Source of the DNA: an uncultured Ignavibacteria bacterium
GTDB lineage: Bacteria; Bacteroidota; Ignavibacteria; Kapaibacteriales; UBA2268
Reading direction: 5' to 3'
NCBI GenBank assembly: GCA_903862655.1
Contig: CAIOZA010000006.1
Location: 1-64,000, forward strand
Length of the DNA stretch: 64,000 nucleotides
The translations under genes and the position numbers were made by a program. Positions 44,848-54,800 of this stretch are shown piece after piece (the stretch's first letter is position 1; each line of letters begins with the position of its first letter). The notes below the pieces were generated by a model, which was not told the DNA's origin, did not search any database, and was given only the letters and a program-made list of their open reading frames with translations.

Positions 44848-47619
44848 TTGAATAAGTTAATCGTGTGCTTCATTGGCATCTTAATGCCATTCTTAGTTTA
44901 TTCCCAACCATTAATGCATCCGTTTAACCTTGACTTTGAAGAAGGCGATTCCGGAAGAATGCCCAGAGGTTGGACTATGCCAACTTATGCTGTCAACCTT
45001 GAGTATTCTGCAGGATTGACTGAATTGAATTCCAAAAGTGGCAGGTACAATCTTGAGTTGTACAGGTATAAAGAGTTTAAGGAGAATATTTATGGTTCTG
45101 TCATGCAAAGTGTGGATGCCTCACAATACCGTGGTAAAACGATAAAATTCGGTGCATGGCTTAGGGCTGAAATTGATGGTCCCAAAGGTTCTGCTCATCT
45201 TTGGATGATAGAATATCTTCCGGGTGATGATGTTGGATACTATGACATGATGGATAATGACCCCGTTGTAGTGAATGTATGGAAGTACTATGAAATATCA
45301 TTCTATGTTAACGAGAATGCCCAGTATCTAAATTTCGGTGCCATGCTAAGGGGCAATGGCAAGGTTTGGATTGACGGAGCCGGCATAGAAATTCTTGACA
45401 AGGCTAGAAGTTTTGCTCAACCAAAAATACTGACTTCAAGAGAGAATGAGAACCTGTCTGCATTTGCAAAACTTTACAGTTACGTAAGGTATTTCAGCCC
45501 ATCAACTGAAGCTATGGGTGCTAATTGGGATGAAATAGTTATAGAGGGAGCAAGGAAAGCTGGTAACGTAGAAAATGATGAACAATTAATAAGTGCACTA
45601 AATGAAATCTTTAATGAATTATCCCCCGGGCTGAAAATATTTAAAAAGAAGCTGGCACCTGAAGAATATTATTATCCTGAAAAACCTAAGGACGCTACTG
45701 ATAATGCTGCTGTTGCATGGCTTCATGTCGGTGCGCCAACGGTTAAGGAATCTAAATTTACCTATAGTAAGCCAGTGAACATCTATGTGTCACAAAGGAA
45801 TGCAGAAGGTGCTGTTATTCAAACAGTTGACGAATCAAAGGTAGCGGGTAAACGTATTAAATTTTCAATTTCTGCAAAAACAAATTTGGATAAACCCGCT
45901 GGCAGAGCTGAAATAAGGCTTTTTCCTGAATTTGGAGATAAAAGAGCAGACATGCTTAACAGTGTTAATAATATGGCTTTACTTGAAATTAAAGATTCAA
46001 AATGGAAAGAATATTCACTTGAATTTAATGTTCCTATGGGCATTAGGGCGCTAAGAATCGGATTAGTCCTTGTCGGAGATGGAGATATTTGTTTTGATGA
46101 TGCAAAACTTCTGGTCAAGGATGCTGATGAATGGAAAAATATCGAGTTAAGAAATTCCGGTTTTGAGGATGGGAACCAAGGGAAGCTAACAAGAGGTTGG
46201 AGATTGATTCCATTATCTGAACAGGGTGGCTATTATGCAGAAGTAACTAACATTGAAAAACATACTGGCAATATGTCGCTAAAAATTTCCTCTGATAAAT
46301 TATCTAGAATAACAATGCCTAATCCAGGTGAGATTGTTCTGGGTGATTTGACTAATAGCATTAGTTTTTCTTTGCCAATTTGCCTTTATGTAGATTCAAC
46401 TGGAACTCTGCCACATTCACAAATAATTAAATCAAATATACCAAAAAATTATGAAAAGCAAGTATCCGGTAATGATCGCAATGACAGAATCGGTATATTT
46501 ATTCAGGCATGGTCTCTATACAGGCAATTCGGAATTTACGAACAGAGCTCACAAAAATGGGATTCAGTTTTTAATCAACTAATTTCAAAAGTATCAACAG
46601 ATATTGGTGAATGGGAGTTCCTTCAGTCATTAAAATTATTGAGTGCGGCTCTGAATGATGGATTTGCAAGGGTATGGCATGGCGAAGAGAATTTTACTTA
46701 TGGTTTGCCGTTCCTGATAAAGCCTTATAGTGCCGGGTTATTAGTGGGTAATGTAAGTTTAAATTATAAGGATGTTGTGCCAGGAGATCAAATTGTGGCT
46801 GTAAATGGAAAAGCCACAAGCGAATATATGAAAGAAGTCGGTAAGTATATTTCCTCTGAAAGTGAAGGGTGGAGGGTTCTTAGGTCAATAGCAGAACTTA
46901 GGTCAGGCAAGGAAAATTCATTTGTAAAAATGAAGATTCAATCAACTGACGGTTCTGAGAAAGATTTAGAAGTTCATAGAACTACATTTATAGCAGATTT
47001 GAATGAAATCAGATTACCGGCACTGTCCAAAATTAACAGTGAAGTCTTTTATATTGATTTAACCAGAGTTGACGATAAAGACTTAAAATATATGGTCGAT
47101 ACATTGAAATCTGTTAAAAATATTATTTTTGATTTGAGGGGAAACGTTCGTGTTTCTGAGCATGCACTCGGCCTATTCCTTAAAGAAAACATTAAATCAA
47201 TAATATGGGAACTTCCTATTTATGCAAAACCTGACAAAATGGGTATGTCAAAATATCTGATAACAGGTGAAATAAAGGGGAAAGGATCATTATCAGGCAT
47301 AAAACCGGTCTTTCTTCAGGATGCAAGGTCAATAGGTTATTCGGAGGCAATTCTTGCAATAGCTAAACATTACAAAATTGGAAAATTGATAGGAAGTCCC
47401 ACTGCTGGTACAGTAGGCGAAGTTTCAGGATTTAGATTACAGGGAAATTACGGATTTTCCTGGAGCTCAATCATAGCAAGAGATTTCGATAACAATTATA
47501 TTAGGGGTGGTGTTATACCCGACATAGTCGTAAATCCAACGTCTGAGGGTATAATCAATAACCGGGATGAAATTCTGGAGGAAGCAATGGATTTGATTGA
47601 AGGGATAAAAAAAGATTGA
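44848..47619 (+). CDS. Large exported S41 (tail-specific protease-like) protein
   Basis: A 923-residue protein starting at TTG with AGGAGAAG just upstream. Residues 1-19 are a signal peptide. Three jelly-roll-like carbohydrate-binding-type segments can be seen (about 24-190, 290-425 and 440-495), each with the pattern NxxFExGxxGxxPRGW or KxxGKxIKFxxxxR. Residues about 625-665 resemble a PDZ domain (VPGDQIVAVNGK). Residues about 720-915 are an S41 peptidase core (IIFDLRGNVRV; FLQDARSIGYSEAI; KLIGSPTAGTVGEVSGF; RGGVIPDIVV). The Ser in ARSIGYSEA lies where the family's nucleophile is found. No T9SS sorting domain is seen, so it is probably periplasmic. Substrate unknown. Confidence 0.8.
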   Translation: MNKLIVCFIGILMPFLVYSQPLMHPFNLDFEEGDSGRMPRGWTMPTYAVNLEYSAGLTELNSKSGRYNLELYRYKEFKENIYGSVMQSVDASQYRGKTIKFGAWLRAEIDGPKGSAHLWMIEYLPGDDVGYYDMMDNDPVVVNVWKYYEISFYVNENAQYLNFGAMLRGNGKVWIDGAGIEILDKARSFAQPKILTSRENENLSAFAKLYSYVRYFSPSTEAMGANWDEIVIEGARKAGNVENDEQLISALNEIFNELSPGLKIFKKKLAPEEYYYPEKPKDATDNAAVAWLHVGAPTVKESKFTYSKPVNIYVSQRNAEGAVIQTVDESKVAGKRIKFSISAKTNLDKPAGRAEIRLFPEFGDKRADMLNSVNNMALLEIKDSKWKEYSLEFNVPMGIRALRIGLVLVGDGDICFDDAKLLVKDADEWKNIELRNSGFEDGNQGKLTRGWRLIPLSEQGGYYAEVTNIEKHTGNMSLKISSDKLSRITMPNPGEIVLGDLTNSISFSLPICLYVDSTGTLPHSQIIKSNIPKNYEKQVSGNDRNDRIGIFIQAWSLYRQFGIYEQSSQKWDSVFNQLISKVSTDIGEWEFLQSLKLLSAALNDGFARVWHGEENFTYGLPFLIKPYSAGLLVGNVSLNYKDVVPGDQIVAVNGKATSEYMKEVGKYISSESEGWRVLRSIAELRSGKENSFVKMKIQSTDGSEKDLEVHRTTFIADLNEIRLPALSKINSEVFYIDLTRVDDKDLKYMVDTLKSVKNIIFDLRGNVRVSEHALGLFLKENIKSIIWELPIYAKPDKMGMSKYLITGEIKGKGSLSGIKPVFLQDARSIGYSEAILAIAKHYKIGKLIGSPTAGTVGEVSGFRLQGNYGFSWSSIIARDFDNNYIRGGVIPDIVVNPTSEGIINNRDEILEEAMDLIEGIKKD

Positions 47620-47942
47620 TAAATGGAATTTAAAAAGAAGGTGTCAGATAAAGTGGAAAGAAAATTTCACACTAATATCAAAAATAGTTAAAAATACTTT
47701 ACACACTTTGGGTACATTTTGAAAGAATTCAAACAAACAAAAGAAAATTATTGATTTATTATATATTTAGTAAAAAAAAAGAAAAAACTTACTGTGGAAA
47801 CATTTCCACACTGTAAGGCAAAAAGCACAAAAAAATTAATAAAAATGAGTATTTATCTGAGATAAATCAAAAAAAGTTAGGAAATAAATTTTTATTTCGC
47901 AATTTCTGTCATATATTTGTAAGTTGAATAGTAACCTATTCT
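47620..47942. other. AT-rich intergenic region before tRNA-Arg
   Basis: 323 bases with no visible gene. An imperfect hairpin CTTACTGTGGAAA-CA-TTTCCACACTGTAAG (47788-47817) follows an A-rich stretch and lacks a T-run. It may end the S41-like transcript or be structural. The promoter of the tRNA must lie in this stretch, but I cannot place it. Confidence 0.4.
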
Positions 47943-48016
47943 GCGTCCGTAGCTCAACTGGATAGAGTGTTGGATTCCGGTTCCAAAGGCTGGGGGTTCG
48001 ATTCCCTTCGGGCGCA
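47943..48016 (+). tRNA. tRNA-Arg (anticodon CCG)
   Basis: Folds as a full cloverleaf: acceptor GCGTCCG/CGGGCGC plus discriminator A; D-arm GCTC...GAGT; anticodon stem TTGGA/TCCAA with loop TTCCGGT, anticodon CCG at 47977-47979; and T-arm GGGGG-TTCGATT-CCCTT. The CCA end is not encoded. It reads CGG codons. The TPR gene begins 28 bases after it. Confidence 0.95.
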
Positions 48017-48044
48017 CATAGTTTTAATAAAATCAAAGAGTTAG

Positions 48045-48794
48045 ATGATGTTGAAAGAACAGAACGACCAATTAAAATCACAATCGACAACAAATACAGC
48101 TGCAAACCCTGCAGGCGAGAAAGTCAATATGGTTGCTAAGATGCAGTCATATATAGAAAATAATCGTAAAATGGTAATGGGTGTTTCAATTGCTATTATT
48201 GTTATAGTAATTGCTGTGTTTCTAGGTAAGAACTGGATTGAAAAATCCAACGCAGAAAAGAATTCAAGCGCATCCTTTGCACTTTCGAAAGTCCTGCCAT
48301 ACTTGATGGGCAACGATTTCGATAAAGCATTGAATGGTGACAAAAGCGTTATAGTAAATGGCAAACCTGTTCTAGGTTTGATTGAAATTGTAAAAAATTA
48401 TGAAGGAACAAAACCAGGTAAAATTGCTGCATTGTATGCTGGCAATTGTTTTGTTTCTCTTGATAAATATGCAGAAGCAGGAAAATATTTCAAAATTGCA
48501 ACTGAATCAGAATCAGCTGTAATCAAGGAAGGTGCCAACGCAGGATTGGGAGTTTGCAGTGAGTCAGAAGGCAAATTTGAAGAAGCTGTGCAAAATTACG
48601 AGAAAGCTATTTTAGTTGCAAAAACACCGGGAACACGAAATAAATATGAGTATTTCCAGGGTTTGTGCTACGAAAAATTAGGACAGAAAGAAAAAGCCGA
48701 AAAAGTTTACAGAGATATAATAGCCGAGAATGCTTCCGAATTTGTCGGAATGGCAAAAGGTGGACTGATAAGAATTGGCACGATTATTGAGTAG
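48045..48794 (+). CDS. Membrane-anchored TPR protein
   Basis: A 249-residue protein. A polar N-terminus of about 43 residues is followed by one transmembrane segment (VMGVSIAIIVIVIAVFLGKNWI, about 44-65), then a periplasmic part with three or four tetratricopeptide-like repeats (AALYAGNCFVSLDKYAEAGKYFKIA; GLGVCSESEGKFEEAVQNYEKAI; YFQGLCYEKLGQKEKAEKVYRDII). The layout is like YfgM, an ancillary Sec-translocon protein, and related Bacteroidota TPR proteins. The exact function is uncertain. The ATG at 48045 is followed by another at 48048. It is close behind tRNA-Arg and could share its transcript. Confidence 0.8.
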   Translation: MMLKEQNDQLKSQSTTNTAANPAGEKVNMVAKMQSYIENNRKMVMGVSIAIIVIVIAVFLGKNWIEKSNAEKNSSASFALSKVLPYLMGNDFDKALNGDKSVIVNGKPVLGLIEIVKNYEGTKPGKIAALYAGNCFVSLDKYAEAGKYFKIATESESAVIKEGANAGLGVCSESEGKFEEAVQNYEKAILVAKTPGTRNKYEYFQGLCYEKLGQKEKAEKVYRDIIAENASEFVGMAKGGLIRIGTIIE

Positions 48795-48898
48795 TTAGAA
48801 TCTCAATATGCTCTTTTACATAAAATTGCAGTTAATTAATTTAAGCAGAAATTTAGATAAAATTTGTTGTACAAAATAACAATTTTTTTGGAGGTATT

Positions 48899-51800
48899 AT
48901 GCGTCGATTGTTTCGTTTGACTCTTCTGGGAGTTTTACTGAGTGTGTTGGCTTTTATGGAAGCTTACGCTCAGCCCCAGGTGTTTGTTTCTGGGCGAATA
49001 GCTCAGAGTGATGTACGAGTGTTCTTAAAGGACTCAACGTACATCATTGACAGAGACTATGTTATCGCCGGTACTCTAATTATAGAGCCGGGGACAACAG
49101 TTAAATTCTATCCAAATGGTAGAATTATCGATTCCACAGGCGGTAGAATCATTGCAGACGGTTTGGCAGCAGCTAATTATAGCGCTAACCCCGGCAGCAT
49201 TGATCCAATTCAGCCTCCGGGATCAACCAATAATCCAGATGGCTATACAGGCTATGCGGATTTGGATTACTTCACTCGTAGTGGTGTAGTTAATGCATCA
49301 ACATCTTATGATGCCACCATTCACAGTGCAAAACGCGAGTTGATGTTCAGTGTAGTATTGAACAAAACAACAAGAAGAATTGAGAATTTAATTGAAGATC
49401 AAGTTGGAACTACTCTTGTCGCTGGCAGAGCAAAAGTTTCATTTGAGGCTGCAATGATGTTCTATGCAGCTCGTTTGCAGACAGATCCATTGAATGATGT
49501 CGCTCTTAATTTATATTCTTGGAAAAGAATCGGCGGTTCTTCAGTGAATGTAACAAACGGTAAAATTTATTTCAAAGGAACTGCTGTTAATAATATTTCC
49601 CAAGAATGGGGACATATTATTATATTGCCTGGAGCAAGATCAGCTTTCTTTAGAAATTGCCAGTTTGAAAATTTCAAAAAAGATGTTGCAGTTGACAGCA
49701 GAGATTTGTTTAATCCATCATCAATATATAGTGATGCCAATTATACAAACCTAAATAATGTGTTCCGTTCACTTACCAATGGTAGTGGTGGAGCAATTAC
49801 AACATTTTCATCCAGAACATGGCTTCTTGGTGTAACTTTCAAGAATAACTTTGCACGCGTTAGAGGTGGTGCTTTGAATATTCTTCAAACACCAGATGGC
49901 TTTCCAACATCAGACATTTCAGGTCTGGGATTCTATGCTGTCGATAAAAACCCAAATCTCACTGAGAGAGATGGTTCAATTTCAACGGTTATGCAGAATC
50001 ACAGAATACCAATGATTGACCAGATTGACGAATCCGGACCAGCTAAGGATGTATTGACTAGTAGCCAGCGCCGTGCTTATGATGACGCTCGTCTAGCTAT
50101 ATATTTAGGTAGAGTTCGTAATCTTAAATTTGAAGGAAATAAAGTTCAATTAGCCAAAGTAGAGCAAAGACAAATCGGTACACCACCAGTAACAGTTGTT
50201 ATGGATGTATTAGATACTCCTGCTCCCTATCCTTTCCAATGGGGTAATCATGCTTATGGTGGTGCCGTTTATATCTCAGGTAAAGATGGTCAGCCAGGCG
50301 AAAATACTCAAATTGAAATTGGCTTTGGCGTTAACAATAAAATAAATACAAGTGCCGGAGCTCTTAATTTCTCTGAAGATTCTTTCGAGGCATTAGGAAA
50401 TACTGCCAACAACTACCAGAACAACGGAAGCACATTTGGTGCTCGCGGTGGTGCTATTTATGTTGGTAAGTACACTTCATTGATGGTTTCAGGTACTTAT
50501 GATGCTAATGAAACATATTCAAAATATTTACAAGATGAGTCCGCTGCTGGTACAAACAGTGGTTTCTACTCACGTGGTGGAGCTATTTTCTTGGAAAATA
50601 CATACGGTAGATTAACTGTCCGCGGTGGTATTCCAAGTGATAATAATGCTCTTTACAAGACATCATTTACAAATAATAAATCAGGAGCCGGTGGAGCTAT
50701 CTTCCAAGATGGAAATCCAGATCCTGTCACATCACCAATAGTTGGTGGTTCCGATCAATCACCAATAACCAGAAATTATGGTTACGGTATTAAGTTTGTC
50801 GGCAATCAGGCAATTTCCTATGGTGGTGCTATAGCAACACTTAGAAACCTTTCAATCTATGGTGCTGGTGGTGTTGATCAGACAACACAATCCGTAGCTT
50901 TCTACGGTGGTTCTTTACCAGTATTGTTTGAAAGAAATACGGCTGGTTTCAGCGGTGGTGCTGTTGATATCCGTATACCGAATCAGAATCCATTAATCCC
51001 TACATATCAGCGTACAGTTCAGTTTGCAAGAGTAGACTTCCGTAACAATGATGTAGGTTTAGGAATTGCTGATGTAAACAAACCAAATGTTCGCGGTGGT
51101 GGTGCTGTTTATTCATTAAACGGCGACATCAACGTTGTTAAAGGTGTAACATTCCTTGCAAATAAAGTGCGTAACGGTAACGGTGGTGCTATTTGTATGG
51201 TTAACCCAATGACAACAACAGAACGCTATTATGTTAACGACATCGATAGAGTAACTGTTGACTTCGCAACAGGTTTAGTAACAGATTACAAATCAGAAGA
51301 TTCTGTATTTACATATAAGAAAACTGATGGTTACTTGCCTGATGCTAGAATGATGACAAGATTCATTCAAAACGAAGCATCGGCTGACGATAACATTTTA
51401 GGTACTTACAGTGGTTCCGGTACAACTCAAATTGGTTGGGGAACAATGGGAACAGGTAATATGCTTCATTCAATTACATTCCTTGATGCAAACTCAGGTT
51501 TCGCAGTAGGTATGTATGGAACTATCGTTAAATTAACGAATGGTGGAGCAAATTGGTCATATAAAAATTATCCAACTCCATATAGATTAAAGAGTGTATA
51601 TTTTACAAACTATAATAATGGTGTTGTCGTTGGTGATAGAGGTCTTATCCTCAAATCAGCAGATAATGGAAATAACTGGTCAGTAGTTAAATCAGCTATC
51701 GAAAGTTATTCACTCAATGCAGTAACTTTCTCAGGTTCAATGGTTGGTTACGCAGTAGGTGGAAATGGTATGATTTTCAAAACAACTGACGGTGGTAATA

Positions 51801-54800
51801 ATTGGTTTGTACCGAATTCAGTACAAGCTTCAACAAGCAATTTAAATAGCGTATATTTTACCGGCATTAATAATGGTATCATTGTTGGTGACAGAGGAAC
51901 AATCCTTGCCACAACAAACGGTGGTACTAGCTGGGATGTTAAAAATGCAAATACATACAGTAACCTTTCAAGTGTTTACTTTGTAGATGCACAGGTTGGA
52001 TTCGCAGTAGGTTCATTTGGACAAATGTTCAAAACAACAAACGGCGGTAACGCTTGGACAGGTATTTATGATGATGCATCGAAGAACTTTACACAGGTAT
52101 TCTTCACATCACAAACAACAGGTTATGTTGTTGCTGATCTCGGTGTAGCACTAAAGACAACAAACGGCGGAACAAGCTGGACAGCATTAACAACTGGAAC
52201 AACTTACGGACTAAAGAGCATTTTCTTCCCAACAGGAGCAGATGCTTATGCTTGCGGTGATTACGGTCAGGTAATTAAATCAAATGACGCTGGAGCCACA
52301 TGGTCAGTTGTTATTCCTGCCGACTTATCCAATATTGATGTTAAAAGACATCATCCACAGGTTGGTTTAGTTGAAAATGGCGTTGCCCTTGGTGGTGCCA
52401 TGTTTATTCTTGACAGTGTAACTGTTGACCGTACAAACAGAGTTGACAGAATTCACTTCAACCGTGTAAGAATTGAAAATAACAAAGCTTATACCGGTGC
52501 TGCTATATATTCAGATAACTGGAACTTACAGCTCAGATTTAACCGTTCATTGATTACAGGCAACGTTGCGTCATCAAACATCGGTGTTAATCAGAACGTA
52601 ATTACTGGACCAGTATTCAAAGATAGCAATGGCGGTTTGATTGGAAATGAAGCATCAAGCGATTTAGCAAGTTCCATTCTTTATGGAGAAATCGTTGGTC
52701 CATATCCAGATTCAAGTTATACAGATAATTTTGCTAGCTATGCTGCTAACTCAATTTATAATAATACAGCAAGATTTTTAATCAGACTTCCTGACGGTCC
52801 AAATTCAAAGGGCGTTTTGGCAGGTAGATTATCAGGCTTTGGTGGAACTGACACACTCCGTACTAACTACTGGGGTAAAACAGAAGCAAATGTAAATGTA
52901 GTTATCAATAATGTATTCACAGGATCTGCAACAGAAGAAACATTCTTCGTTCAAAATCAGTTCAATCCTGGCAATGAAACATATATGAAATACATGTTCA
53001 CTCCATCTAATCCTACAGAGCAAGGTCCATTTGAGTCAATGTATAAATATACTTATACATCAGTGCCTTTCATTAATGGAGCAAATGAAAACACAGTCGG
53101 TACAAACAGCATTCCTGCTAAAGTACTTATGGCTGGTGTTATTTATGACATCCATGATAAAGGACTTGACATTAAAACAGCTGACTATTCAGCTCGCAGA
53201 ATGAGTCCTATTGAAGATTTCGCAGTTGGTATTCCTCCTTATATCAAAACATATAATACAGTTGGATTACCTTCTTACGGAAAATATGTAAAACGTTGGT
53301 TACGTGATCCATTCATTGCAGAAGCTAAAAATACAGACGGTACATTAAAATACCCATGGATTGCAGATATGCAGGATGAATTCAGACCAAGCAAAAATGG
53401 TAGCTATTACCATCCAGTTGGTTATCCTTTGTTCTTAGAAACATCATTTGACTTAAGTTCAAAAATTGCTGAGAAAATGAACTTTGATACATTACAGCTC
53501 AAAGAATCAATATTCTTCGTAATTAATGAAACATCTGGTGATTTTATCAGAACAAGTATGAAACAGGTTGATTTTAATGCTCCATACAGAGAAACATTCC
53601 GTACAAGAGTAGATCTCATTCCTGATTCAACAAACAGAAGACCAAATACAACAATTAGAAGAGCTGAAGAAGGTCTCTTTAATCTTGGTACAGGCAACTA
53701 CTTACTTGAAAAATTAAGATGGGAACCATATCAGGAAGACAGAGCAACACTTATTGGCCGTCGTTACAGCTCTAGTGTAACAGGATTTGCCAATATGCCA
53801 AACATCTTCTCTAACAGACCAACTATGCCAGTATCAAATAATAGCAACCATACATTCTATGGTGGTGAAAAATATCAGGCACTTCCAGTAAACGTTGGCG
53901 ATAGAATAAGAGTTGTTTCTAGAACAGTTCTATGGAGAGATAATGTTAATCCAGCATTCGATGGTGGTATTAGCTTTGATATCGTAGGTTCAACAGAACC
54001 ACCGGTATTTACAGGTAATATTATTAAATTGAAAACAGATACGCTATATAAAGAAGTTGGTTCAGAATTACCTTGGGAAGCTGGCCAGAAAAAAACTATA
54101 GCTATTACTGAATTCCTTAATAAAATATTAGTAACAGAAGATAGAGAATATCCAGTAGATCCAGGCACATACAGCGGTTTAACCGTTGATGAAGGCCAGG
54201 GACGTGACTCAATTTTAACAGTCACAGCTATGGATACAAATAAATTCTATGATCCACGTTCATATCACAAAGCATTGGAATTCCCACAGCTTATGTATTC
54301 ATGGCGTCCAGTTGTTGACAACAGTGTTAACTCACCAACAGCATGGAATTCAGGTTTATATCAGTGGTTAATGGTTGACAGTATTCCAGCAGGAGATACT
54401 CAGCACGAAAACCCAAGAGATTTAGCTAAAGGATATTTGATGTTCCGTGGTAGACCAACTAATCCTTATGTTGTACCAGGCGGTGAATGGATAGAAGTTA
54501 CATCTTCAAACTATCCACCAACAGCAGCAACAGTAGATTTTCTTAAAAATCTAGGTCTTACTCAGGATCAAATCGATACTTATATTGACTTATTCAAATC
54601 TACTCTTTCACAGGGTAAATATGATGCAACTAATGCTAGATTCCTACAGCAAGATACAGTTGACTTCGGTGGAAACAGAAAAACTGACTATCAGTTTAAG
54701 ATTTTTGTTGTAAACCAGCCACCAGTATTTGCAAGTTGGGTTGCAACAGACGTTGAAGCAGAAACTCAAAAAGTAACTGTTGAAAGAAGATTGAATATGA

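Noticed and set aside
48821..48866. Promoter boxes before the giant surface gene
   Set aside because: TTG and TAAAATTTG are 29 bases apart and the -7 box has an extra base, so it does not fit the consensus.
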